NCBI RefSeq assembly: GCF_036669915.1
Contig: NC_089315.1
Location: 18,476,010-18,540,009 of the forward strand
DNA from: Pocillopora verrucosa
Taxonomy: Eukaryota > Cnidaria > Anthozoa > Scleractinia > Pocilloporidae
Direction of reading: 5' to 3'
Length of the DNA: 64,000 nucleotides
Part shown: piece after piece, positions 20,065-32,405 of the stretch
Layout: each line of letters starts with the position of its first letter
How positions within the stretch are numbered: position 1 is the stretch's first letter
Notes under the pieces: generated by a model
Database searches by the model: none
Told to the model about the DNA's origin: nothing
What the model saw: only the letters and a program-made list of their open reading frames with translations
Program-made: the position numbers and the translations under genes

Positions 20065-20795
20065 ACATTAAAAATTAAAAAGATAAAACAAATGACTTGA
20101 TCTCATCTGCCGCCGCATTGGGTGATGTCCCGAAAATCCCTTGCGAAGTAGACAAAATATAACTTATCATCCGAACATCTATGCCTTTAAGAATTAAAAT
20201 TGCATGTGTATCGTCAACGTCTCAATATTTTGAGTAATTTCCTGCGAAGTGCATAATTTTATTGTGCTAAAATAACGTGGTTTGATAGAAATACAAAATC
20301 ATACGACAAGACAATACTCGCAATAACAGAGAAAAATATGTCCGTCTTGATCTTATCATGTTAACCAAACCACTCTATACTTTTCTATATTTGTTGAGTG
20401 ATTTGACTTATCTGATGTAAGGATGTCACTTAGTATTGGAAAGTGAAACGGCACGTATACTGTTCCGGTTAAATACTTATGTGACAACATCACTTGACTC
20501 GTTGAAGTCAGAATGCCTACATAAACCTTTGCAAATATTTTTCTTTAATGTGTTAATACAAAGTTTTGGCAACATGATATGTCATTATTTTGAAGTGTAG
20601 ATAAGTTGCTAATAAAGTGATCAAAATATGGATATCATTCGAGTCTATCAGTTTGTCCAAGTCTTGATACAATGTAAGATTTTAGGTATAAAAAGAAACA
20701 ACAACGTCAAGTATAAACTTGCCTGATAAACCATTGAAGAATTCACAACCAAAATCAAACATATTATGAACATCATCGTGCAAAACCAAGCCAAG

Positions 20796-21524
20796 TTAAT
20801 TTTGTTTTTCTAGAAGCTTCATAATTATTTGAGACTGCTTTTGTTGCATTAAGGTAAACATCTGCTGAAACTTTGCATCTGCTCTTGCTGCTGCTTAGTC
20901 TGTTCCACCAAGACTTTCATCATATGCTGATGTCGTTTTCTTGATCGATCTTCCCGTTTACCCTCAACATCAACTCGCTGGTTTTGCAGCTGAAATTCTT
21001 CTTCTTTCCACTTCTAAACAAGATCATTTTTTTCGCGCAAATATGCAATTGCGTCACCTCCACTTCTACGACCTTTTTACTTTGGCTTTACTTTCTCCTC
21101 CTCTTCGTTTCGCTGCCTTTTCTGTGTTCCGCTCAGGCTTTCTAGTGCTCTGTTTCTCATTTCCGCTGCTTTTGCGTTGTCAGCTTTCTTCTTATCGTTC
21201 TCTAGGGTGTCTTCAGCTGCAGCTTCTCTTTCGGCTATTTCTTCCAGAGCCCTTTCCATCTCACTCAAATCACGTTCAATTCCACTTGCCTTCTCTTCGT
21301 CTTTTATCGTTGCTTTAAATTTCTCACTCAGCAATGTGTATTTTTCTCTAAAAGCACGGTTACCGACTTTGAATCGAGGAAGTTTAAGGCCGTTCAGATT
21401 GTTTGCCATTTTCCCTAGATTTTGCTTTTAGAAATGCTTACTTTTTTTGTACTTTAAGTATTCAAGTACTAAAATTTCTTGACACAAGCAATTGTCATGT
21501 TCCTCGGTCCACTCCACGTTTGAC
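20796..21524 (-). pseudogene. Myb/SANT-like coiled-coil gene relic, copy 1
   Basis: The minus strand reads a Myb/SANT-like start (VEWTEEHDNCLCQEILVLEY), then NLGKMANNLNGLKLPRFKV, RAFREKYTLLSEKFKA, EEKASGIERDLSEMERALEEI, and a long charged coiled coil. This is a multicopy cnidarian protein type (WxxEHD-LC-EIL, LN-L-PRF-V-RAxRE, EEKASGI). It is presumably DNA-binding, and its function is not known to me. The copy is broken: a stop splits the SANT part from the coil, the acceptor AG is altered, and the 29-base first-exon match (21877-21905) has lost its frame and donor. The coil alone stays open at 21077-21409. Confidence 0.6.
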
Positions 21525-21904
21525 TTGAAAAACCACAATAATATCTAGCTTCAGTGATTTTTTCCTTAAACAAACTCGGGTAAATTATCTAAATTAAAAT
21601 TCCTTGTTTAGTTTTAATATTCATTAAGAATATGAACCGAAAACAACCTACTGGACTATTTCCTTTGAACTCGTCTCAATTTAAGCTTATTTGAGTCACG
21701 AACTTTTGGAGCTGTTTTGAAGGAGAAAGAAACTTAGGTCAGTTTTCGCCTTTAAATGAGTTCTATAACCATTTACATTTGTCACAAACTAGGAAAAATG
21801 TTGACAGCTCATCATATATTGAAAAAATACGATAAATCCATTTGAAATGACCTTAAAATAAGAGAAACTTACTCATGTTTTAGACACTTCGTTTTGACGT
21901 CACA

Positions 21905-22105
21905 TACAACGCTACTAGGGACCTTAGGATACCAGGACGGGAAGCTGGGATGAGTCCCGTCGTGCCCGCCAAAGACAAAATACTTAAGCGGGTTTTAGGG
22001 GACCTTAAGATCCGAGGACGGCGGATGTCTACGACAGCGGGCGGAAGTTTGAATGCGTGTTTACCTACTTCCGGTAGCCGTTCCCCGTAAATTCCAGCCG
22101 TAGGT
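21905..22105. repeat. Small DNA repeat with GGACCTTAAGATCC-like strings
   Basis: The string GGGACCTTAGGATACC and, 100 bases on, GGGGACCTTAAGATCC start two related half-units containing GAGGACGGCGGA and CTACTTCCGGTAGCC. A shortened copy lies in the opposite orientation at 30240-30345 and 60548-60655. Copies in the same place occur at 43785-43985 and 51948-52150. It is non-coding, probably a DNA-transposon derivative. Confidence 0.5.
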
Positions 22106-23810
22106 GTGTTGTTTGCGACGTTAAAACAACTAGTTTGCCGTTTCGTACAAAACGTGAGTTGATTACAGTGTTTTTATAAAATTTCTTTTATAATTTTCGA
22201 ATATTTTGCGCATTATGGAGTCAATGATATTTTGATTCGTTTGCCTACTCTTCTGGGTGTATCACAATGAGTGCATATAAATCGTTCACGCACTTTCTGC
22301 GAAAATTTATTTTTGCGAAATGGGTCTTTTACTCAACGAAAAAGTCAATTTTTTTTGTTCGAAGTGGCAGAAACTACGGTTTATGTTTGCAATTTTTTTA
22401 AAGCCAAATATGGTCAAATTCACAACTCATATAACTAATTTGATAAAGGATACATACGGCGACTACCTGTCATCTCTCTCGCAGAACCCTGCAGCGCACG
22501 TTGGACATGTTTACACGGTGGCGGGTTTCCGGTTTTCTGGGATGTGCGCTCCTTTTTCATTCGTTTCTACAAACCGAGAGCCTTGCACAGTCTAGGCAAC
22601 CAAAGGTCGGCAGAGCCACAGTGTGGGTATAAAGATGGGTCGACCGCCTTCAAAAGGTACGTGACAGTTGTCCAACCAGAGGAACTTTCCCTCCCTTCCC
22701 AGAACGCCCCAACTACTTTACAGGAATTTTGAAAATGAGTATCGTGTCCTTGTTATCTTCCTTATATTACAGCCCTGAGAAATATTTGCTGACAGCTTCA
22801 CGAGGCTTAACAACCCTTAAAATTATAAAACCCTACGGCATATAACTTTTACGTGGGATACTTACTATAAGTCTAATTATTGGACACCCTCTTTCTTTTG
22901 ATACATGCAATCTTCGGCGTTTCCGGCTCGCAAGGGATTGGGGGAAGCCTGACCTCTGGGAACGAGATTAGAAACTTGCAGGCCATAAGAAACTCATTTG
23001 GAGCGTGAGAAAATCTGATGGTCAGGTTTGAAAGATTCTCTTCTTGTTTATATCCAAATTCTAACGTCAGTATAATTTCTCTGTATATCTATTTATGTCT
23101 TTATTCGTCTATTCATTGTTTTTCAACGTGATTCAATGCAAAATAACTTCTCTAAACCGACTACTGAAAAGGCAGAATAACTTTTAAGATTATACCGAAA
23201 TCAACAGAGTTCTATATAAGTATTTAGAGAGCACAACTTAATAATCCACTGTTTGTGCGACACAATATGGAGAAAATTTTCAATTGAGTGTTATAATCCA
23301 AGATTGCTTTGGTTTTGTTCTTCTTCGATCTGTAGTTGTTGCAGAAAACTCGACCAACAAATTATAACCAATTCACGACTCAGTCGCTCGCGTTTTCCCG
23401 CGCTTGAGGTAATTCGGTGATCTTTAATTTAAGTTCTCATTGGCTCTTAGAGTATTTTTCTTCCTTCTGATTGGTAGTTCTGATAATTTTGGTTTTGGCT
23501 TAGCGACACTCAACATCATCGTGTAAACAGGTGTAACAGTACTCTGTCAAACAAAACCTCCTGTGCTTACATTGTCTGCGCCTCAAAAATTATGGTTAAT
23601 TCTTCCATTTCACTTACATTAGAACAAGAGCTGAAAACAATGTCACCTCAAAAACGAATTTACGGGAAAAACTGAGACAAAAGATCAACTTCAAAAACGC
23701 TTATAGAAACAACAAGTTATTATCAAATTTCCTATCTACGTTTCTCTTTGAATGGCCTTCCTATCTACGTTTGTTAAGTTTGGGAAAAAAGAAAAAAGTT
23801 CCTGGGTAAT

Positions 23811-24099
23811 TCAAATTCGTAGGCTTCCTTGCTCATTAACTGCGTCGCACTCAGTGGGAATCAATGGCTCCATCAAACCGCTACTCTCTCTTTGAATGGT
23901 CTTATGGCGACGCCAGCCAATGACCATGACTGCGATCAGCAATGCTGTCACGCCGAATGTAATACCAGCCATGGCCCCGGCACCCTCGGCATCACGGGAA
24001 CTCTGTGAGGAAGACGTTTGTTTGCCATGAGTGGTAGATTTCACGTTTTCATGCGCAGGACCATCTGGGTTGGTTTCGGCTGCAAGTTCAGCAACAGAG
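23811..24099 (-). CDS. MPEG1: MPEG1 copy C, exon 3 (membrane segment and tail)
   Basis: Exon from CATCCAG acceptor (ending at 24100) to the stop at 23811. It encodes AELAAETNPDGPAHENVKST, a Ser-rich linker, GAGAMAGITFGVTALLIAVM (single membrane segment), GWRRHKTIQRESSGLMEPL and the tail end NEQGSLRI. The membrane segment lacks the AG pair present in B and D (TALLIAV instead of TALAGLLIAV). The sequence is identical in protein to exon 3 of E and, apart from one change near its start, of F. The 95 residues are in phase with exon 2. Confidence 0.9.
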
Positions 24100-24769
24100 C
24101 TGGATGCGAAAGAGATACGAGAAATGGTTTATTAATTCCCTGAGAAGATCCAGCTCGTTGGAATAATAGGGACAGTCAGTTCATTTAGCTGTGCTAATAA
24201 ATTTAGTTTCCTTGTCTCTTGATTTGTTATTATTCTGTTCGTTGGTTGGTCAACAAGTTTAGGGACATAGAGGGAGAGTGAGAGGTGGGGGTGGGGGGGG
24301 GGGGGGGGAAACGAGGATTTTGGTTGCGTCATGATAAAATTCAGATGATCTTCCCGTGAGGCTTTGCAGTATTCTCATGATCCCCTTCCCCTCACTGGCA
24401 GTCAATTTTCTATTCCCCCCCCTTATAAACTCTGCTAGAAACTACTGATCCCCTCGCAGTTTCCCCTTAAAAGATTGTGATCCCCTAAAAATCTTCCGAC
24501 CCCCCCCCATCCCCTCTCCTCTCGGAACATGGATATAACCAATGATCTGAACGACCTAACTTTACTAACCGTTGAGATCTAAATTGACGAACTCTACCCG
24601 AGGTTAAAACTAATGATAACACAGAGGAACCTGTGCAGTCATTCGACTAGCAAACGACCCCTCACTTTACTCTGATGATGGCTTTTACTGTCACTGACAA
24701 TAGGTTTCCACCATGTAGTATTCTACTCAGTACTGACTCTACTCAGAGAATGACATTCCCGTCACTCAC
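24100..24769 (-). other. Intron 2 of MPEG1 copy C, with poly-G and poly-C tracts
   Basis: A 670-base intron. It holds a G run of 16 (24293-24308) and C runs of 8 (24415-24422) and 9 (24500-24508). Because G and C runs face each other about 110 bases apart, the RNA could pair into a G-C hairpin. Confidence 0.7.
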
Positions 24770-25064
24770 CTTTTAGTGGCCAAAGCCCAAAGTGTTGAGT
24801 TGGATCGTTTTGACCAAATTTGTCCGGTGTCATTGTTAACCACAAGCAAGGGAACGGTGTATTTGTAAATTTTGGGCGCATTCGAGTAAGGAGGTCTTTT
24901 GATGATAGGAAATCCCTGGCTGTTGAATATATTGGACTTCACGCAGAAGTTGATCTCACAGTCTTCTTCAATGGCTCCCAAATGTTGAGAATAACCTATT
25001 GGACAGGTTTTAGGCCACACAGACGGACCAGACTGGTTCACAAACAACTCCAAGCCTGAGTGAC
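24770..25064 (-). CDS. MPEG1: MPEG1 copy C, exon 2
   Basis: A 295-base exon between TTTGCAG (acceptor) and a GTGAGT donor, entering and leaving in phase with exons 1 and 3. It encodes GHSGLELFVNQSGPSVWP, TCPIGYSQHLGAIEEDCEI, NFCVKSNIFNSQGF, PYSNAPKIYKYTVPLLVV and NDTGQIWSKRSNSTLWALA. Two Cys (TCPIG, NFCVK) match conserved Cys of the human protein. The QIWSKRSN wording is shared with E, while B and D read HIWFKRSN. This is the uninterrupted form of the exon that is split by a LINE in copy B. Confidence 0.9.
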
Positions 25065-26132
25065 CTGCAAAGTAGCAAAAGACAAAACGGATAAGCAAAC
25101 GAATTAAGGAAGATTTGACCGCTGTCTCAACCTGTCTCGTTGTGTTCGATAAAAGAAAACACAGTTCTAATTCAGATATGAGCGAAATTAACTGGGATAG
25201 GTGGACGCGAATGGTAAGGTCTCAAGGTATTGGTTTGGCCACCCTGCACTAAGGGCGGAGATAAATGACAGTGGCTAAGTTGTGTTCAGGCTTTGCCGCG
25301 AAAAAGAAAGAACCCGAGTTAGATGTTGGCTTTGTTCCTCGATCGTTCGCTTGTGCTCCTGATTTAGAAATTTCGTGTGAAATCTCTTTCATCAAGATCT
25401 TATCACTGTATAACGCTAGATGTCAACAAGCATTTCCCATATGTAGCCGATTCTGAGTGTCAACATTTACCTCCGCTGTTGCTTTATTTTCTGCACGGAT
25501 GGTTTTATCTTTCGGCACCCGATGGCTTTTGAGTTTATGCGACTCGAAAGTGCACAAAATTATCTCGGTCATATTTTTTCTAGTTCTCATAAATGCGGTC
25601 ATATTCCCTAACCATTCATGGACTTAAAAAGGTGTCGTAGCTTCTCACCGAGCTAGAAGAAAAAAAAAACTTATCGATTGATACCAAACCATGACTTTCA
25701 AAATTTCCTTCATAGTCGGAAGAAAATAGTACCGCAACACAATTGGAAAAGCCGAACATTACTTAGTTAGAACAAAGTTTCATGGGAAACATGTTTTCAA
25801 GGAAAAACGAAAGAAAAAGCCATACCTGCGTTGGAAAACAAAGGCCGTCAATTGTTGATGACTTGTAGGTTGGCCGAGCGGTAATTGAAAATTAAGGGTC
25901 TATTTCAATGTAACCCTTCAACCTCTAACAGTGATAAGAATCTAATTTCTCTTCACAGTCTCAATCCTAAATCAAACACTAAGGTCACGAATACAAAAGA
26001 AATAATCATTTATCAAAGAAGCTATTGATCGTTAAACAATTTCTCCCCGTCGTTAAAATAGGAAATGTCTTGAGAAAAGTAGAGAGAGTATGCCTACCAA
26101 TATAAGGTATATAAGGGAAAGGGAGAACATAC
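25065..26132 (-). other. Intron 1 of MPEG1 copy C
   Basis: A 1068-base intron, matched by copy F (about 55124-56447). F has an extra piece near 55919-56200 that resembles intron 1 of A and D. No gene seen. Confidence 0.7.
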
Positions 26133-27801
26133 CGTTTGATCCCTTGGTACTGTCCGCTACTTTCTTTACACCGAGAGGATTACCAGTATTACAACTGAAG
26201 AAGCCACCAAAAGGGACTGACTGCTGGAAGCCTAGCTCGTAGTCATCGCTCACACAAATTTGCATGGTGGTTCCGAAGCGCAAGGCGTAAAACTTCGCTG
26301 GACAGCTGTGATCTTGTGTGACTGGGTTCTTTAACACATTGCTGTAGAGTCCACCAAAGAGATATCCTGTATTACGAGGCACAAAACCTTTAGCAACACA
26401 CCAATAGGTGTCGCAGCTGGCGAATCTGCAATGAGTGTCGCAGCTTTTAAAAATCCACCATCCGTGGCACTCACGATGACAGCTTTCGGGTGTGCGACCT
26501 TGATGTAGCATGACTGGTTCATAACCATTACTACAAGAGTAGTTGGCCGTGAGAGGGTTCTTCTGGAGAAAGGATTCACATGGATTACTGGATGGAGAGC
26601 CATCACATTGGCACGTTTGATAAACGCCCCCGAAGGTGTAGTTATTGGTTGGGCTCTCGCAAGATCCATCGTCGAGGTTGGCCTGAAAGCTGAAGTTCGG
26701 AGAGTCCATTTTGGTGCATCCTTTAATGGTATTGTGCTTATAGTACTGCTTAATGGCTTTTCCGACAACGTTGGCTAGTTTGAAGACCAGTTCTTCGGAC
26801 AATTCTGGTACACTTTTGGGTGTAATTGCAAAATGAAGAGGGTCTCCGGACCGATCAACTGCAACCAGCTCATCCAATAGTTGGTCTTCCGATTTATTAA
26901 TGGTAAAATTCATCCTGAATGGAGGTCCACCGAATGTATATACTGTGGAATAAACGATGTTCTGTGTGTATTCATCCAAAACTTTTTTGTCTGTTGTCTG
27001 AGTATAGCCAGCACCGACTCCAAACTTTCCCAAAAAAGATGCACTCGCGGCGGCTGTGATCTTACTTTTATCTTCACTGAAACCAGCAACGAATTTCTTT
27101 GTCAAGTGATCCACTTTGGCCAGGGCTGTTCCGGCCTTGACGCCTGTAACATAATGCGTTCCGAAATCTCGAACTAATTTTAAGGCGAGAAAATTTGCAT
27201 AGGCAGTATTGATATGCTGTAAGTGAGATGCGATCTCGAGCAAACGGGACTTGAACGGTGCCTGTAGGGGGGCATCGGGCTGGAGTTTCGCCGTGTATAA
27301 AACATGGCGTAGTTGTGCTCGAGTGGTTACAGTCTTATCTTCCACTTGATGTTTCTTCACTGATTCGAACTCAGAAGAAAACGAACCACTTACACTTCCA
27401 AAACCAAATTTTCCTTCAGCATTAATAGACTTGGTTGTGGTGGACGAATAGTTGTGCCAGTGATCGTACATTTCAGCAAATACATGCACTTTGCTCTCCT
27501 TGATAGGATACAGGAACACATCATCGGGAATGAGATACTTGCCGTCGTCTGAAGTCTTGCACTTGGAGTAATTCATCACTGAAACAGCGCCCATATGAAC
27601 ATTTCTAAGGTTGTCCCAGCCGCCTCCCGGAAGAACCTCGGCGCGATGAACTCCGTTTGTAAGAGGACAGTTTCGTGGATCGCCAATTGGAAATCGTGGC
27701 GAGGGATTATTTTCAGCGTAAGCAAGACTGGATCCAAGGAAGACCAAAGAAACTTGAAACAATCCAAACGCTCGGTAAAACCCGGCCAACAGCGCCATCA
27801 T
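26133..27801 (-). CDS. MPEG1: MPEG1 copy C, exon 1
   Basis: Open exon of 556 codons plus one base. Signal peptide MMALLAGFYRAFGLFQ to AYA, then NNPSPRFPIGDPRNCPL, EVLPGGGWDNLRNV, MACPF core with RDFGTHYVTGV, and P2 region ending VPFGGFFSCNTGNPLGV. Changes shared only with copy F include ALKLVRDFG for AQVLVRDFG, SFLGKFGVGAGYTQTT for SFFGVFGASASYTQTT in the segment before the second membrane-spanning part of the MACPF domain, and NKSEDQL for NKWEDQL. With exons 2 and 3 the gene reads whole at about 750 residues, slightly longer than human MPEG1 (about 716). Confidence 0.94.
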
Positions 27802-28228
27802 AAATCTGATTAGAAACGAAAGTATGTTTGATGGTTACTTAATCCAAGAGAGATTTCGGTTTCGAATCAATATTTACTTCTGTTCCATCCCTTACAAGCA
27901 CGTTCAAGACTCATGAACAAACGTCGAGTCTTACAAGTAAAAATAATCACACAAATCAAACCTGAACATGTTATGACGTTTACGTAGTACACTCTATGTT
28001 CCTCCTTGTAAGTCGTTATTTGCCTTCATTCAGTTATTCCACTGGTAAATAATTGTATGAAGAGAAAGAAACAAGCGTTTATCTTGTTGAGTGGTTCTAT
28101 AATTATGCGTTTCGGGAAACTAAAATATGGAAAATTTTTTATTGAACATGAATAATTAAGATCGTTTTCATCTTGGCGGGTGTGCTATTTGTCCAACATC
28201 CACGTGCGTCAAAACAATCTGCAAATAG

Positions 28229-28424
28229 CATAACTTAGCCTCTTTCGTCTTGCAACGAGCGTGGAACAGAGCAATAAACCTGAGTCTATATTGAGAATGT
28301 TTTACAAGCTACTGAGAACCGCTATGGTAACGTTACTAATTACTAAGCTTATACGCGTCACGTGTCCTGCATACTGCTAGGATCAGCGATGTTGAGAGCA
28401 TTGTGCGAGTGAACAGAATGAGGG
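28229..28424 (-). promoter_or_regulatory. Conserved block upstream of MPEG1 copy C
   Basis: Same block as described for copy B, with the CACGTG, CGCGTATAAG and GTAACGTTAC strings kept. The proximal E-box near 27836 is lost in this copy. Confidence 0.35.
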
Positions 28425-29126
28425 ACATTAAAAATTAAAAAGATAAAACAAATAACTTGATCTCATCTGCCCCAGCATTGGGTGATGTCCCAAAAATCCC
28501 TTGCGAATTAGACAAAATATGACTTAGATCATCCGAACATCTATGCCTTTAAGAATTAAAATTGTATGTGTATCGTCAACGTCTCAATATTTTGAGTCAT
28601 TTTCTGCGAAGTGCATAATTTTATTCTGCTAAAATAACGTGGTTTGATAAAAATACAAAATCATACGACAAGACAATACTCGCAATAACAGAGAAAAACA
28701 TGTCCGTCTTGATCTTATCATTTTAACCAAACCACTCTATACTTTTCTATATTTGTTGATTGATTTGACTTATCTGATGTACGTATGTCTCTAAACATTG
28801 GCAAGTGAAACGGCACTTAGACTGTTTCGGTTAAATATTTATGTGACAACATCACTTCACTCGTTAAAGTCAGAATGTCTACATAAACCTTTGCAAATAT
28901 TTTTCTTTTATGTGTTTATACAAAACTTTGGCAAAATGATAACGATACGTCATTATTTTGTAGATAAGTTGCTAATAAAGTGATCAAAATATGGATAACA
29001 TTCGTGTCCAACAGTTTGTCTAAGTCTTAATGCAATGTAAGATTTTAGGTATAAAAAGAAACAACAACGTCAAAGTTAAACTTAGCTGATAAACCATTTA
29101 AATGCCGAATGCAAAACCAAGCCAAG

Positions 29127-29854
29127 TTAATTTTGTTTTTCTATAAGCTTCATAATTATTTGAGACTGCTTTTGTTGCATTAAGGTAAACATCTGCTGAA
29201 AAATCTGCATCTGCTCTTGCTGCTGCTTAGTTTGTTTCACCACGACTTTCATTATATCCTGATGTTGTTTTGTTGATTCATCTTCCCTTTTACCCTCAAC
29301 TTCAACTCGTTGCTTTTGCAGCTGCAGTTCTTCTTCTTTCCACTTCTGAACAAGATCATTTTTTGCGCAAATATGCAATTGTGTCATCTCCACTTCTACG
29401 ACTTTTTTGCTTTGGTTACACGTTCTCCTCCTCTTCATTCCGCTGCCTTTTCTGTGTTCCGTGTTCAGGCTTTCTAGCGCTCTGTTTCTCATTTGCGCTG
29501 CTTTTGCGTTGTCAGCTTTCTTCTTCTCGTTTTCTATGGTGCCTTCAGCTGCAGCTTCTTTTTCGGCTATTTATTCCAGAGCATTTTCTACCTCACTCAA
29601 ATCACATTCAATTCCACTTTCCCTCTCTTCGTCTTTCATCTCTGCTTTAAATTTCTCACTCAGAAGTGTGTATCTTTCTCTAAAAGCACGGTTACTGACT
29701 TTGGATCGGGGAAATCTAAGGCCGTTCAGATTGCTTGCAATTTTTCCTAGATTTGCCTTTAGAAAAGCTTCCTTTCTCCTACTTAAAGAGTTTAAGCTCT
29801 AAAATTTCTTGACACAAGCAGTTATCATGTTCCTCGGTCCACTCAATATTTGAT
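29127..29854 (-). pseudogene. Myb/SANT-like coiled-coil gene relic, copy 2, main exon
   Basis: Exon from TTTTTCAG (acceptor) to a stop at 29127. It reads SNIEWTEEHDNCLCQEILEL, then in a shifted frame NLGKIASNLNGLRFPR, RAFRERYTLLSEKFKA, ESGIECDLSEVENALE, and a Gln- and Lys-rich coiled-coil end (QKWKEEELQLQKQRVEVEG, KQQQEQMQIFQQMFTLMQQ). There are at least two frame changes and one stop. A likely DNA-binding plus oligomerising protein; I know no function for it. This is the most complete C-terminus of the five relics. Confidence 0.65.
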
Positions 29855-30206
29855 CTGAAAAACCACAATAATGTCTTGCTTCAGCGATTTTTTCCTTAAA
29901 CAAACTCGGGTAAATTATCTAGATTAAAATTCCAAGTTTAGTTTTAATATTCATCAAGAATATGAACCGAAAATAACTTACTGGACTCTTTCCTTCGAAC
30001 TCGTCTCAATTTAAGCTTATTTGAGTCACGAACTTTTGGAGCTGTTTTGAAGGAGAAAGAAACTTAGGTCAGTCTTCGCCTTTAAATGAGTTCTACAACC
30101 ATTTACATTTGTCACAAGCTAAGAAAAAGTTTGACAGCTCATCATATATTGAAAATATACGATAAATCCATTTGAAATGACCTTAAAATAAGAGAAACTT
30201 ACTCAC

Positions 30207-30235
30207 GTTTTAGACACTTCGTTTTGACGTCGCAT
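30207..30235 (-). pseudogene. Myb/SANT-like gene relic, copy 2, first exon
   Basis: ATG at 30235 opens MRRQNEVSKT and ends in AAAAC before a GTGAGTAAG donor. Its phase (two bases over) fits the start of the exon at 29854 (A-TCA-AAT-ATT-GAG-TGG), which is good evidence that these two are real former exons of one gene, 352 bases apart. Confidence 0.6.
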
Positions 30236-30464
30236 ACAACACCACTGAACTACGGCGGGGAACTTCGCGCCACGCCTACCGGAAATGCGCAAGCAAATAT
30301 TTTAAACTTCCGCTCGCCGTCCTAGGATCTAAAGGTCACTAATATTATTGACAAGAAATGCGCGCGAGAGAAAATAGGAAGGTGTCTGCTCTCCTTCTTA
30401 TCCCTACCCGACATTCCCTGCTTCGTGCTGGTGCAAGTCTGGTGCAAGTCATGGCGGACGACGG

Positions 30465-30640
30465 TGACCCTGTATAAAGCGATTAGTTGTGAAAGTCCTG
30501 AATTTATTTTACCTTAATCGCTGTAGTCTCTATTAGGCGGTCGTGGTCACCCTTTACTAAGTCCCAACGGCCTGTTTTTAATTAAAGCAGAAAAAGACAG
30601 CTTGAGAGTCTTGGCGCCTTTCGCCGAGCGTGGTGTCGTC
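30465..30640. repeat. Dispersed repeat with TGTATAAAGCGATTAG units
   Basis: Counterpart of 4745-5030 and 60770-60945. Non-coding. Confidence 0.55.
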
Positions 30641-30789
30641 GATAGCTTGTTTCATCCGGCATTTGATAGCGTAAGAGGACACTTCACAGTGGAAGTATAT
30701 GAAGGCCATGCTTTTTATTAAGGGAAATCCTGCCCTATAGTTTACAGGTCAAATTTCTGAGCCTCAGACGATTTGTGGTCGAGTAATTC

Positions 30790-31200
30790 AATCTAAAGGA
30801 AACATTAATTTTGTCCGCCATGTTCACTGACTTGACAGCGCTTGAGTGGACTAGCCAATGGGAAATGTTTTCTACAACTTTGTTGCGTTGCATATTGCAG
30901 CGCAAGTGGTAAAACGAACAACAAACACCGGGATTCGTTACAAAAAGTGGAACCGTCTTCTACTTCGTGGAATATGTCACTGCAATTTGCAAGATTGAAT
31001 ATTGTTGCGCGACAAGTTTCACAAGCGAGTGGCAACGACGCTTTCCAACTTGCAAAGAAAAGATGTTGCGCGACAAGTTGCAAGAAAAATTTACGAACTC
31101 TGCCCTCACCCACGCCCTAAACAAAATGCGCGGATACGTTTAGAAACCCAATTTTCGTTAGTTCTACGGACAGAGCTACTGTCTATACCACTCGGCTGAA
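30790..31200. repeat. Dispersed GTTGCGCGACAAGTTGC repeat
   Basis: Counterpart of 7917-8340 and 61095-61510. The open frames in it are shadows of the repeat. Confidence 0.55.
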
Positions 31201-31430
31201 TTGAAAACGGAGGTTTTCAAAAATGCTCTTCGATTCAAAGTGAGTCAATTTAAGTAACACCGGTTTTAAGTTTTGTTGTGGATGGACATTACGAAAACGA
31301 CGTTCGTTAGCACAGAACGGGCCACCATAGAATTCCTGCCGGAGGCGATCATTGCTGTTTGGACCTCACCACAGGTGCGATGACCGACATTTGAACAAAT
31401 GTATGGAGAGACAAGCATTTAATAATTGGG

Positions 31431-31436
31431 TTTATT
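31431..31436 (-). promoter_or_regulatory. Poly(A) signal AATAAA of ARIH1 3' end
   Basis: Minus-strand AATAAA about 880 bases beyond the ARIH1 stop codon at 32318. The stretch between is gene-free and is best read as the 3' UTR. Kept at 61736 and 8554 in the two other copies. Confidence 0.5.
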
Positions 31437-32317
31437 TACAACTAACAGCATTTTCAAAAGTAAGATAAAAAGAAATGTAGAAACACACATCAAGTCAACA
31501 GAAGATAAGTTGAAATGAAGGAAAACATGTTCACAACCTAGTCTGAGACACAGCACATAAACGTACGCTGTCCTTTTTGTACCGAGAACGGGGTCTTAAA
31601 ATTGACAGAAGTTTAGGATATTTCCTTACAACTGCAGCAATTATCACCTTGCTAAAATCTTCCTTAGTAAATGATACCTCTTTGCTAGTTCACTGCAATC
31701 AATAAGTCTTGAAGTGCACCAATGCTGACGTATTTAAAATGAGCCACACCTCAAATTACGAATTGTTAAGCGACATTATACATCATTTAAGTTGTACAAC
31801 AGTGAATCGGCAACAAAAAAAGTTCGTTGACCTTCATAATGACCGTAAATGATCTTCGCGCCTCAAAATCTCCATAAAACTTTCATTAAGTCCTACATGC
31901 TGAAGCAAATTTTACATTACCAAACTCGCAGCGATACGATGAGAGCTACCTTAGCTCGCTGCTTTGTGTCGTATCACAGCTTTCTTTTTGTGCTTTGGCG
32001 TATCTCTCAGTCGCTTGTAACCTATTTAACACGTTCATTACAGGGGGAAAAAAATAGAAAATCTGGACCTCACAAAGCGGGTTATTGAAGAAGTGGCGAT
32101 CACGCTAGCAGATTACAACGTAGGAAAAAACCGTGTCACAGAGATAAACAATTAGGGAAAAGTTTCGATTTATGTACACTTCTAAGTAATTTTCTAATAA
32201 CATTTGTAAATATGAACTTCGACTTAAACTATATAACAGCAAGCAATCTGATCCAGTTAACTCCATTTTGATATCCTAGCGTTTAGTAACATTATTCATC
32301 TGTAAGAATCTAAAAGT

Positions 32318-32405
32318 TTAGTCGTAATCCATGTATTCCCATATGTCAGTCTCATATCCTTCATATACATGGTCTAAAAGGACTTTTCGTCTTGCCTCGC
32401 AGTAC
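32318..32405 (-). pseudogene. ARIH1: ARIH1 last coding exon, truncated copy
   Basis: After TTTCCAG it reads (R)[18 protein letters not shown], then [10 protein letters not shown] and a stop. Human ARIH1 ends YCESRRRVLLQHVHEGYE, KDLWEYIED. ARIH1 is an RBR-type ubiquitin ligase that adds the first ubiquitin on substrates of neddylated cullin-RING ligases. This exon belongs to its autoinhibitory Ariadne domain. The exon is open and well formed, but only three exons of the gene are present in this spacer, so I call it a truncated duplicate. Confidence 0.85.

Larger units (their letters stand above)
19452..23810. repeat. Type I spacer, copy 1 (between B and C)
   Basis: This 4.36-kb spacer is almost identical to 41314-45684 (between D and E) and 49580-53848 (between E and F). 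It holds the upstream flank of gene B, a Myb/SANT-like relic, a small DNA repeat (21905-22105) and a segment shared with 10016-11420. It ends with a duplicated string CTATCTACGTTT about 40 bases before exon 3 of gene C, also present before exon 3 of E and F. Confidence 0.8.
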